From positions 1 to 16,081 of the forward strand of contig DAOUPQ010000020.1 in the NCBI GenBank assembly GCA_030626085.1: a stretch of DNA of 16,081 nucleotides. Reading direction: 5' to 3'. Numbering within the stretch: position 1 is the stretch's first letter; every line of letters begins with the position of its first letter. Of this stretch, positions 1 to 6,949 are shown piece after piece. The notes under the pieces were generated by a model, which saw only the letters and a program-made list of their open reading frames with translations, had not been told where the DNA came from and ran no database searches. A program made the translations under genes and the position numbers. The stretch comes from Flavobacteriia bacterium (lineage in GTDB: Bacteria > Bacteroidota > Bacteroidia > Flavobacteriales > Flavobacteriaceae).

Positions 1-53
1 AAAATAAACGAAAAGCTGAAGAACTATTATACTATGGAACTATTGCAGCCTAA
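1..53 (+). other. Possible 3' end of an upstream gene (unidentified)
   Basis: The third forward frame is open from the window edge to a TAA at 51-53 and encodes a 16-residue tail (NKRKAEELLYYGTIAA). Its composition resembles a helical protein C-terminus. Another frame also stays open to about position 72, so the fragment is too short to prove coding, and I do not recognise the family. A left-facing promoter-like box at 74-81 argues for the opposite reading, namely that this is the leader of a minus-strand gene beyond the edge. Confidence 0.2.
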
Positions 54-73
54 GTTTATAACGAACTATTGAG

Positions 74-81
74 CAAAGATA
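74..81 (-). promoter_or_regulatory. Left-facing TAnnTTTG promoter box
   Basis: The minus strand reads TATCTTTG, an exact match to the Bacteroidota -7 consensus TAnnTTTG, pointing out of the left edge. No clear TTG -33 element is seen upstream of it. There is no minus-strand ATG between here and position 1, so any gene it serves starts outside the window. Confidence 0.35.
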
Positions 82-192
82 CACCTATATAAAAATATTT
101 ACTCTTTTAAAATTACTTATCCATAATTTATTTCTAATACATAATTATCTTTTTGTATTTTTAGCCTTTCAAATAATTAATTAAGATATAAA

Positions 193-1200
193 ATGACAAA
201 CGACAAGGAAAAAGAAGCAAAATTAAAAGCATTACAATTAACTTTAGATAAATTAGATAAAACTTATGGAAAGGGTTCTGTAATGAAAATGGGTGATGTT
301 ATTTACGAAGATATTAACGCTATTCCATCAGGATCACTAGGTTTAGATATCGCATTAGGTGTTGGTGGTTATCCTCGCGGAAGGGTTATTGAAATTTATG
401 GTCCGGAATCATCCGGTAAAACTACTTTGGCGCTTCATGCAATGGCTGAAGCCCAAAAAAATGGTGGTATAGCTGCATTTATTGATGCAGAGCATGCCTT
501 TGACCGTTTTTATGCTGGAAATTTGGGTGTAGATATTGATAATTTAATTATTTCTCAACCTGATTATGGTGAACAAGCACTTGAAATAACTGATAATTTG
601 ATAAGTTCCGGAGCTATTGATATTATTGTGATTGACTCAGTAGCTGCTCTTACTCCAAAAAGTGAAATTGAGGGAGAAATGGGTGATTCTAAGATGGGTT
701 TACATGCCCGCCTAATGTCTCAAGCTTTACGAAAATTGACAGCTACAATTAATAAAACAAACTGTACAGTAATATTTATCAATCAGTTACGCGAAAAAAT
801 AGGTATAATATTTGGAAATCCCGAAACAACAACAGGAGGAAATGCACTTAAATTTTATGCTTCGGTAAGATTAGATATTAGAAGACGAGCACAAATAAAA
901 GATGGTGATAAGGTTTTAGGCAATCGCACTAAGGTTAAAGTTGTTAAAAACAAAGTTGCTCCTCCATTTAAAACTACAGAATTTGATATTATGTATGGAG
1001 AAGGTATTTCAAAAGTTGGAGAAATATTAGATCTAGGTGTTGAATATGGTATTATCAATAAAAGCGGTTCTTGGTTTAGTTATGGAGACACTAAATTAGG
1101 CCAAGGTAGAGATGCTGTCAAAGGCTTGATAGCTGATAATCCAGAATTAGCAGAAGAATTAGAAAAGAAAATTAAAGAAACTATAAATGATGCAGACTAA
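193..1200 (+). CDS. recA: RecA recombinase
   Basis: This is the DNA-dependent ATPase that forms filaments on single-stranded DNA, catalyses strand exchange and triggers the SOS response in the cytoplasm. The 335-residue product carries every RecA hallmark. Walker A is GPESSGKTT at residues 70-78, Walker B is IIVIDSVAAL at 144-153, the conserved segment FINQLREKIG is at 195-204, and GNPETTTGGNALKFYASVRL lies at 208-227. The C-terminus stops soon after a lysine-rich helix (EELEKKIKET), so it lacks most of the long acidic tail of E. coli RecA (353 residues), as is common in shorter RecAs. ATG at 193 is the natural start, preceded by an A/T-rich leader. I could not identify an SOS operator or a perfect -7 box; the nearest is the imperfect TATCTTTTTG at about 147-156. 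The gene converges with hemD and ends in a hairpin terminator. Confidence 0.98.
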   Translation: MTNDKEKEAKLKALQLTLDKLDKTYGKGSVMKMGDVIYEDINAIPSGSLGLDIALGVGGYPRGRVIEIYGPESSGKTTLALHAMAEAQKNGGIAAFIDAEHAFDRFYAGNLGVDIDNLIISQPDYGEQALEITDNLISSGAIDIIVIDSVAALTPKSEIEGEMGDSKMGLHARLMSQALRKLTATINKTNCTVIFINQLREKIGIIFGNPETTTGGNALKFYASVRLDIRRRAQIKDGDKVLGNRTKVKVVKNKVAPPFKTTEFDIMYGEGISKVGEILDLGVEYGIINKSGSWFSYGDTKLGQGRDAVKGLIADNPELAEELEKKIKETINDAD

Positions 1201-1231
1201 TATTTTGTAATATTTATATTTTTTCTAAATT

Positions 1232-1260
1232 AAAAAAACTCGTTTATGCGAGTTTTTTTT
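1232..1260 (+). terminator. Intrinsic terminator after recA
   Basis: An 11-bp stem (1232-1242 with 1249-1259) has the core ACTCG/CGAGT, a 6-nt loop TTTATG and a run of eight T. The A-run on the other arm means it could also stop transcription coming from hemD. Confidence 0.9.
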
Positions 1261-1280
1261 GATATGTTAAATTTGATATA

Positions 1281-1298
1281 AAAAAAAGGTTAACCTTT
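1281..1298 (-). terminator. Weak terminator over the hemD stop codon
   Basis: AAAGGTTAACCTTT (1285-1298) is a perfect 14-nt palindrome that includes the hemD stop codon. On the minus strand it folds as AAAGG-TTAA-CCTTT and is followed by a run of T (the A-run at 1281-1287). The stem is only about 5 bp, so it is probably weak alone; the recA hairpin just beyond would serve as back-up. Confidence 0.5.
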
Positions 1299-2036
1299 AT
1301 TAAATTTTTCTAAATATCTTTCTAATGCCATTGTCATAGATGGAAATTCTTTTGTAGGCACGGTAATATCAATTTTTAAACCAGATTCTTCGGCAGCTTT
1401 CACAGTAGAATTACCAAATACAGCAATACGAGTATTTTTTTGTTTAAAATCAGGAAAATTTTGAAATAATGACTTAATACCGGAAGGGCTAAAAAAGACT
1501 AATAAATCATAAATAACATCTTCAAGATCGCTCAAATCACTTATTACAGTTCTATATAAAACAACTCTTTTCCAATCAACATCAATTTCATCTAACCTAT
1601 TAGGAATAGAAGGTTTTAATTTATCTGATGAAGGAAGTAAAAAGATTTCTTCTTTATGTTTTTTAATCAATTGAATTAAATCATTAAAAGTTCTTTTACC
1701 AACGTAAATTTTACGCTTTCTATAAACTACATATTTTTGTAAATAGTAAGCAATGGCTTCTGATTGACAAAAATATCGCATTTCATCAGGTATTTTAAAG
1801 CGCATATCATCAGCTAATCTAAAAAAATTATCTACGGCATTTTTACTGGTAAAAATTACTGCTGTAAAATTTGAGAAATCAATTTTTTGTTCCCTAACAT
1901 TTCTAGAAGTTTCTCCTTCAACATGTATAAATGATCTAAAATCAATTTTTACTTTTTGTTTTTCCGATAATTCAAAATAAGGAGATTGTTCTGATCTTGG
2001 AGCAGGTTGTGAAACAAGAATACTTTTTATTTTCAT
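1290..2036 (-). CDS. hemD: Uroporphyrinogen-III synthase
   Basis: The product cyclises hydroxymethylbilane to uroporphyrinogen III, with inversion of ring D, in cytoplasmic haem/tetrapyrrole synthesis. The 248-residue length fits the family (about 240-260). HemD is weakly conserved, but its two-lobe pattern is visible: VIFTSKNAV at 60-68 at the end of the first alpha/beta lobe, then FFSPSGIKSLF at 181-191, IAVFGNST at 204-211 and PTKEFPSM at 227-234 in the second. It lies 11 bp downstream of a DUF4271 membrane-protein gene, a pairing I recall from other Bacteroidota. A perfect -7 box (TACCTTTG) lies within the last codons of that upstream gene, so hemD may also be transcribed alone. ATG at 2036 is the only good start before the conserved ILVSQP strand. 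Confidence 0.9.
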   Translation of the reverse strand: MKIKSILVSQPAPRSEQSPYFELSEKQKVKIDFRSFIHVEGETSRNVREQKIDFSNFTAVIFTSKNAVDNFFRLADDMRFKIPDEMRYFCQSEAIAYYLQKYVVYRKRKIYVGKRTFNDLIQLIKKHKEEIFLLPSSDKLKPSIPNRLDEIDVDWKRVVLYRTVISDLSDLEDVIYDLLVFFSPSGIKSLFQNFPDFKQKNTRIAVFGNSTVKAAEESGLKIDITVPTKEFPSMTMALERYLEKFNKG

Positions 2037-2047
2037 GTTCTTTTACA

Positions 2048-2710
2048 TTAAATAACAAATAATTTATAAACAACAATAAAAGGTGTTATTTCAAGGGCGC
2101 AAAGGTACAAAAATAAATAAAACAAACTATTAAAATTTATTTTACTGTTTTTTATCATTGAAAAATAACGGGAAACCATTAATATGGACAATAGAAAAAT
2201 ACCTAAAATAAAGAAAAATTTATGATAAGATAATGCGGTATAACTTATGATTATAAGTAAAGGGAATAAATATATTGAAAAGAGTGATAAATTACTGATC
2301 TTTAAGAAAGTAAAATACTTTTGTTCATTTTGTTTTTCAAATATTATCCCTAAAAACAAGCCAACAACAACCCGAATTATAATATATAAAATAACGGCAA
2401 TAAATACTTTTAAAAAAAAGATTGAACTATAGTCAATATATTGGGGTTTATAAATATCAAAATAGTAATAAATTAACAATGAAATACTAAAAATTGACAC
2501 AAAAAAGAATATGACATGGAAAAGGTTAATGATTAGTGGATTAAATTTTGAATAGTCTGAATAGTATTTTTCAGAATAAACCAAAGAAAAAAGTTTGGAG
2601 AACCTTTCATTAAAAAGATATTTTACTATTGCAATTAATAATAATATTATCAATAAAATTATGGTAATCCAATCATTTGAAATTAATAGTCTTTCTTGTA
2701 CTTCAAACAT
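2048..2710 (-). CDS. DUF4271 integral membrane protein
   Basis: This 220-residue polytopic membrane protein has about six hydrophobic segments, near residues 12-31, 60-82, 98-124, 142-160, 164-181 and 195-216. The N-terminal sequence NDWITIILL followed by an NERFSKLF loop, and the C-terminal helix with LCALEITPF (202-211), match my recollection of DUF4271, a Bacteroidota-specific inner-membrane family of unknown function often found next to hemD. No catalytic motif is visible. Its ATG directly abuts the TAA of the upstream glycosyltransferase gene (TAAATG), which suggests translational coupling, and hemD follows 11 bp downstream. The 3' end doubles as a promoter region for hemD. Confidence 0.8.
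   Translation of the reverse strand: MFEVQERLLISNDWITIILLIILLLIAIVKYLFNERFSKLFSLVYSEKYYSDYSKFNPLIINLFHVIFFFVSIFSISLLIYYYFDIYKPQYIDYSSIFFLKVFIAVILYIIIRVVVGLFLGIIFEKQNEQKYFTFLKISNLSLFSIYLFPLLIIISYTALSYHKFFFILGIFLLSILMVSRYFSMIKNSKINFNSLFYLFLYLCALEITPFIVVYKLFVI
2100..2107 (-). promoter_or_regulatory. Internal TAnnTTTG promoter for hemD
   Basis: The minus strand reads TACCTTTG, an exact -7 consensus, inside the Tyr-Leu-Cys codons of DUF4271. A TTTG at 2123-2126 could be the -33 element, but the 15-nt spacing is on the short side. The predicted transcript start near 2093 would give hemD a leader of roughly 55 nt. Confidence 0.5.
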
Positions 2711-4387
2711 TTATTTTTTCAATTTAACAGTTACCTTGTTTCCTTGAAACCCTGCTAATAAATCATAAAACTGCAAAGCAATTCTAAATGTGATCTCTTT
2801 ATTTGCATCAATTTCAGGAGCGATAAACTTTGCTGTCATTTTTCTTGTTTCATTTCCTTTTAATGGAATTAATTCATCAATTTGTAAGGGCACTTCATAT
2901 AACACTTTATTTCTTTTTTCCTGAAAAATGCCTTTAAAAGATGTATTTTCAAATGTAATACTTTTAGAATAAGTATTTTTTAATTCAAAATCAACAAAGA
3001 CATGTTTTCCTGGAGATAGTTTAATCTCTTCTAAGGGAATTATACAAGTAACTTTTTGAAAAGTAGTATAATTATTGATCTCTGAGCCATATAAATTTCT
3101 ATCATCTTTTGAGGCATAAAAAGGCCCGTCTATCAGATCACTGATAGCTACAACATTTTTTCCTTGCATATTTTTTTCAAAATCCACCAGATCATATTGA
3201 CTTTTTCTCCCTTTTACGATGCTATAGGAATGTGTTTTTATTCCGGTATAAAATTTATAAACAGCAGCATTTCTATAAGAATAATTCATAAATACTATAG
3301 GTTTTCCATCAGTATTCTCTTTTAATTCTTTTACCCAGGTTTTTGCTATATGAGGTTCTAATTTTATGGGTGAAATATTTTCATTTGTTAAAAATATTCT
3401 GGCAACCAATAAAATAAAAAACTGAATAGAGCCTAAAATTAATAACCATTTCCTTGCTTTTTTATGTTTGATAAAATATCTGAATGACAACACAATTAAC
3501 GGTATCAGAATTGCAATTGTCCATTGAGCTTGAGGTTTTGATTTATAAGTGCTAAAAAAGAAAAATACTATAAAACCAATAACAATATATTTTAGCGATC
3601 TTTCAAAAAGATTCTTTGCTTTTTCTTTAAAAAAAGCATAATAAATTAGAGGGAAAGTAATGCCAACTATGGCGATTTGATTTATAAGATGTAGTAATGT
3701 ATTTTCAAATTTATAAGGTTCTTTTCCTCTTTCGATTAGATGGTATCTAAACGAAGGAAAATCATAGATATATTGCCAGTATAAATGGGGTAAAAATAAA
3801 ATAAAACCAAATAATCCGGCAATCCAAAACCTTTTGTTTTTTAATAAGGAAGGATTTGAAAGGACTACAAAAAATATTAATAAAACACCATGATACTTAC
3901 TGTATAGCATACCCGCCATAGCAAAACCTAAACCCAAAGTAAACAGCCAATTTTTATTTTCCAGAAATTTTTTGTAGCAGTATAAAAACAATGCAACAAA
4001 TAATAAAAGAGGAGTATCAGGTGTAGTAATAAAACCATAAACGTTTAAAAATGCGACTGAAACTATCAATAAAAAAAATAACCAAACATAATTTTGTTTT
4101 TCTTTAACATCAATAATTTTCCAAATAATGATCAGCATTATGGTAAAACTAATTACAGAAAAAAATCGAACACCAAGTTCATTATCAAAAAAGAAACTAC
4201 TAATTTTCACCCAGAGCGCTACTAGAGGAGGATGATCAAAATACCCAAAAGCCATGTTTTGAGCCCAAACCCAATAATATGCTTCATCTTCAAATAACGC
4301 AGTGTATTTACTTTGAAAAAAGTTAATCAAAAAAAATATTACAACAAATAAGAGGAATTGATATTTGGGATTTTGTTTTAATTTCAT
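2711..4387 (-). CDS. GT39-type (PMT/ArnT-like) membrane glycosyltransferase
   Basis: This is a GT-C fold glycosyltransferase predicted to transfer a sugar from a polyprenyl-phosphate donor at the periplasmic face of the inner membrane. The 558-residue protein has an N-terminal helix (10-25) followed by the first periplasmic loop with the family signature FEDEAYYW (32-39) and FDHPP (50-54). A second acidic motif, TPDTPL (122-127), SKYHG (163-167) and further membrane spans run to about residue 333. A soluble C-terminal part follows (about 340-558) whose last 110 residues are rich in alternating beta-strand patterns, suggesting a periplasmic Ig-like domain. An in-frame TTG lies one codon upstream; I take ATG at 4387 as the start. 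It is divergent from a polyprenol-phosphate mannose synthase, a plausible source of its donor. The acceptor (protein, lipid or glycan) cannot be told from sequence. Confidence 0.85.
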   Translation of the reverse strand: MKLKQNPKYQFLLFVVIFFLINFFQSKYTALFEDEAYYWVWAQNMAFGYFDHPPLVALWVKISSFFFDNELGVRFFSVISFTIMLIIIWKIIDVKEKQNYVWLFFLLIVSVAFLNVYGFITTPDTPLLLFVALFLYCYKKFLENKNWLFTLGLGFAMAGMLYSKYHGVLLIFFVVLSNPSLLKNKRFWIAGLFGFILFLPHLYWQYIYDFPSFRYHLIERGKEPYKFENTLLHLINQIAIVGITFPLIYYAFFKEKAKNLFERSLKYIVIGFIVFFFFSTYKSKPQAQWTIAILIPLIVLSFRYFIKHKKARKWLLILGSIQFFILLVARIFLTNENISPIKLEPHIAKTWVKELKENTDGKPIVFMNYSYRNAAVYKFYTGIKTHSYSIVKGRKSQYDLVDFEKNMQGKNVVAISDLIDGPFYASKDDRNLYGSEINNYTTFQKVTCIIPLEEIKLSPGKHVFVDFELKNTYSKSITFENTSFKGIFQEKRNKVLYEVPLQIDELIPLKGNETRKMTAKFIAPEIDANKEITFRIALQFYDLLAGFQGNKVTVKLKK

Positions 4388-4405
4388 CAAGTTAATTTAT
4401 TAACA

Positions 4406-4413
4406 CAAAATTA
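4406..4413 (-). promoter_or_regulatory. Promoter box for the GT39 operon
   Basis: The minus strand reads TAATTTTG, an exact TAnnTTTG match 18 bp upstream of the ATG at 4387. No convincing TTG is seen at the expected -33 distance. It lies back to back with the + strand box at 4428-4435. Confidence 0.5.
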
Positions 4414-4427
4414 GTAATAATTTGTAT

Positions 4428-4435
4428 TAACTTTG
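4428..4435 (+). promoter_or_regulatory. Promoter box for the mannose synthase-pyrC operon
   Basis: TAACTTTG is an exact -7 match 18 bp before the ATG at 4454. The box overlaps a possible TTG start at 4433, so that TTG should lie upstream of the mRNA and the ATG is preferred. The -33 element is unclear. Confidence 0.6.
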
Positions 4436-4453
4436 CTGCTACAAAATTATATT

Positions 4454-5173
4454 ATGCAAGATACGCTGGTAATTATTCCTACTTATAATGAGAAAGAGAA
4501 TATTGAATTGATCATTCGAAAAACTTTTTCACAACACAAAGCCTTTGATATATTGGTTGTTGATGATAGTTCTCCTGATGGCACAGCAAATATTGTTAAA
4601 GAATTACAAAAAGAATTTCCGAAAAGTTTATTTCTTGAAATTAGAAAAGAAAAAAATGGATTAGGCGCTGCATATATTCACGGGTTTAAATGGGCTATTG
4701 CTAAAAAATACGACTATATCATTGAAATGGATGCTGATTTTTCACATGACCCAAAAGACCTGGAGCGATTATATGATGCTTGTGTTAAGGAAGGAGCAGA
4801 TCTATCGATTGGATCGAGGTATTCAAAAGGAGTAAATGTGGTAAACTGGCCTATGAAAAGAGTTTTACTTTCATATTTTGCCTCAAAATATGTAAAATTC
4901 ATTACAGGAATTTCAATCAATGATACTACAGCTGGCTTTGTTTGCTATAAACGAAATGTTTTAGAGACTATTAAACTTGATAAAATAAGATTTGTAGGTT
5001 ATGCCTTTCAAATTGAAATGAAGTTTAAAGCGTGGAAACACGGTTTTAATATAAAAGAAGTTTCAGTAATTTTTACGGATAGAACATTAGGTGAATCTAA
5101 AATGAGTAAAACCATAATAACAGAAGCAATTTTTGGAATTATTTCTATGCGTTTTAAAGGTTTACCAAAATAA
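4454..5173 (+). CDS. Polyprenol monophosphomannose synthase (Dpm1-like GT2)
   Basis: The enzyme is predicted to transfer mannose from GDP-mannose to polyprenyl phosphate on the cytoplasmic side of the inner membrane, making the lipid-linked donor used by GT-C transferases. The 239-residue GT-A fold shows VIIPTYNEKENI at 6-17, VVDDSSPDGT at 35-44, GLGAAYIHGF at 69-78, the metal-binding DAD at 93-95 followed by FSHDP, GSRY at 120-123, NDTTAGF at 156-162 and RTLGESKMS at 210-218. There is no C-terminal membrane anchor, so it is the short, single-domain form. The frame can be extended seven codons to a TTG at 4433, but that codon sits inside the -7 promoter box, so I start at the ATG. Dihydroorotase follows 20 bp downstream. 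A glucose-specific relative is possible but less likely from the motifs. Confidence 0.9.
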   Translation: MQDTLVIIPTYNEKENIELIIRKTFSQHKAFDILVVDDSSPDGTANIVKELQKEFPKSLFLEIRKEKNGLGAAYIHGFKWAIAKKYDYIIEMDADFSHDPKDLERLYDACVKEGADLSIGSRYSKGVNVVNWPMKRVLLSYFASKYVKFITGISINDTTAGFVCYKRNVLETIKLDKIRFVGYAFQIEMKFKAWKHGFNIKEVSVIFTDRTLGESKMSKTIITEAIFGIISMRFKGLPK

Positions 5174-5193
5174 AAGGGATAAAAAATTTAAAG

Positions 5194-6534
5194 ATGAATT
5201 CGACTCTTATAAAAAATGCTTTTGTAGTCAATGAGGGAAAGATTGAAAAAAAAGATGTATTAATTGAAGGAGATATTATTACCAAAATCAATCATAATAT
5301 TGATGCTGATCCTTCAATTGATCAGATAATTAATGCAAAGGGTAAATATTTAATTCCGGGAATAATTGATGATCAGGTACACTTTCGTGAACCGGGATTA
5401 ACGCATAAGGCCAGTATCAAAACTGAATCAAAAGCAGCAGTCGCTGGTGGAATAACTTCTTTTATTGAAATGCCCAATACTATTCCTCAGGCAACAACAC
5501 AAGAAATTTTAGAAGATAAATTTAAAATTGCATCAAAAGATTCTTATGCAAATTATTCTTTTATGATTGGTGGCACCAACGGTAATTTAGAAGAATTAAT
5601 TAAAACAAATCCTAAAAATGTAGCCGGAATTAAATTGTTTTTAGGATCTTCTACAGGAAATATGTTGGTTGATGATGAAAAAGTGCTCGAAAAAATATTT
5701 TCTTCTACAAAAATGTTAATTGCTGTTCATTGTGAAGATGAAACTACGATAAAAAATAATTTATCAAAATATAAAGCTAAATATGGTGATGATATTCCTA
5801 TTGCCCTTCATCCAATAATTAGAAGCGAAGAAGCTTGTTATATATCATCTTCAAAAGCTGTAGCATTGGCAAAAAAAACAGGAGCAAGATTACATGTTTT
5901 TCACCTTTCAACAGCAAAAGAAACAAATTTATTTACTAATGATATTCCATTAGAGGAAAAACAAATAACAGCTGAAGTTTGTGTACATCATTTATGGTTT
6001 GATGATAGTGATTATTCTGATAAAGGAACATTGATTAAGTGGAATCCGGCAATTAAAACGGTAGAAGATAAAGAAGGTTTGTGGCAGGCATTGTTAGATG
6101 ATAGATTAGATATTATTGCAACTGATCATGCACCTCATACGCTTGATGAAAAACAACAGATTTATACCAAAGCGCCAAGCGGAGGACCATTGGTGCAACA
6201 CGCACTCTTGGCGATGTTGGAAAAAGCAAGGAACAATAAAATTTCTTTAGAAAAAGTTGTCGAAAAGATGTGTCATAACCCGGCGAAGATCTATAAAATT
6301 AAAAAAAGAGGTTTTATAGAAAAAGACTTTTTTGCTGATCTTGTTTTGGTAGATCTAAAACAAGCACAAACAGTTACAAAAGAGAATATTTTATATAAAT
6401 GTGGCTGGTCACCTTTTGAAGGCACAACCTTTAACAGTACTGTAACCCATACTTTTGTGAATGGTAATTTGATCTATGATCAAGGTGTTTTTGATGAAAA
6501 AAAGAAAGGTAAACGACTTATATTTAATAGATAA
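5194..6534 (+). CDS. pyrC: Dihydroorotase (class I-like)
   Basis: The enzyme interconverts N-carbamoyl-aspartate and dihydroorotate in cytoplasmic pyrimidine synthesis. The 446-residue amidohydrolase shows the composite start and end typical of the superfamily (an N-terminal beta-strand domain, then PGIIDDQVHFREPG at 55-68). Metal-site segments follow: the likely carboxylated lysine in GIKLFLGSSTGNML (K147), IAVHCEDE (H179), HVFHLST (H237) and ATDHAPHT (D311). The substrate loop FIEMPNT is at 90-96. The first metal-ligand motif reads QVH rather than the textbook HxH, so Gln61 replaces the first histidine; I believe this is shared by Bacteroidota homologues rather than a defect. The gene lies in an operon with the mannose synthase (20 bp upstream), and its TAA directly abuts the ATG of the DUF4296 lipoprotein. 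Confidence 0.93.
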   Translation: MNSTLIKNAFVVNEGKIEKKDVLIEGDIITKINHNIDADPSIDQIINAKGKYLIPGIIDDQVHFREPGLTHKASIKTESKAAVAGGITSFIEMPNTIPQATTQEILEDKFKIASKDSYANYSFMIGGTNGNLEELIKTNPKNVAGIKLFLGSSTGNMLVDDEKVLEKIFSSTKMLIAVHCEDETTIKNNLSKYKAKYGDDIPIALHPIIRSEEACYISSSKAVALAKKTGARLHVFHLSTAKETNLFTNDIPLEEKQITAEVCVHHLWFDDSDYSDKGTLIKWNPAIKTVEDKEGLWQALLDDRLDIIATDHAPHTLDEKQQIYTKAPSGGPLVQHALLAMLEKARNNKISLEKVVEKMCHNPAKIYKIKKRGFIEKDFFADLVLVDLKQAQTVTKENILYKCGWSPFEGTTFNSTVTHTFVNGNLIYDQGVFDEKKKGKRLIFNR

Positions 6535-6948
6535 ATGAAGCTTTTTAAATACATTATTGTAATACTGATTTTTTTGGTTTCGTGTGAAGGGAAGACCAAT
6601 TATAAAAAACCTGAGAATCTAATTCCTAAAGATCAAATGATTGATTTACTTGTAGATATGCATTTAGCTATTGGCGCAAAAAGTATTAATAATGTTTATA
6701 GTGAAAAAAGCAAAAAATATATGTTTTTAGTCTTTGATAAATATAAAATTGACAGCACACGTTTTGCCTCCAGTAATATTTATTATACCTCAAATGTTGA
6801 TGAATATATTGAAATATATCAAGAGATTGAAAAAAGACTGGAAGAAGTTCAAAAATTATATTTAAAAGAATCGGATTCAATTGGTAAAAAAATGCAGGAT
6901 TCTATCAAATTTAATCGCTCTTCCAGAAATAAAAAAATGCCAAGATAA
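6535..6948 (+). CDS. DUF4296 lipoprotein
   Basis: This 137-residue lipoprotein has a short hydrophobic signal (about 4-15) ending in the lipobox LVSC with Cys17. The mature part begins with the family pattern ENLIPKDQMIDLLVDMHLAIGA (written here across residues 27-48), which I recognise as DUF4296, a Bacteroidota family of unknown function. It continues as a predicted helical domain and ends in a basic tail (SRNKKMPR). The residues after the cysteine (EGKTN) are not an acidic run, so surface export is not indicated; a periplasm-facing lipoprotein is more likely. Its ATG directly follows the pyrC stop codon, so it is translated from the same message. It converges with the SDR gene, with a single base between the two stop codons. 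Confidence 0.85.
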   Translation: MKLFKYIIVILIFLVSCEGKTNYKKPENLIPKDQMIDLLVDMHLAIGAKSINNVYSEKSKKYMFLVFDKYKIDSTRFASSNIYYTSNVDEYIEIYQEIEKRLEEVQKLYLKESDSIGKKMQDSIKFNRSSRNKKMPR

Positions 6949-6949
6949 T

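Noticed and set aside
147..156. TATCTTTTTG as the recA promoter
   Set aside because: The spacing within the box is wrong for TAnnTTTG, and no -33 TTG is placed properly; it is mentioned under recA but not called as a site.
2247..2432. Plus-strand open frame of 61 codons opposite DUF4271
   Set aside because: It is a shadow of the membrane-protein gene, with no promoter and a Lys/Ile-rich composition typical of antisense to hydrophobic codons.
5194..6534. pyrC as an inactive dihydroorotase-like protein because of Gln61
   Set aside because: All other expected metal and substrate residues are intact, and the same Gln is, as far as I recall, usual in this phylum, so loss of activity is not supported.
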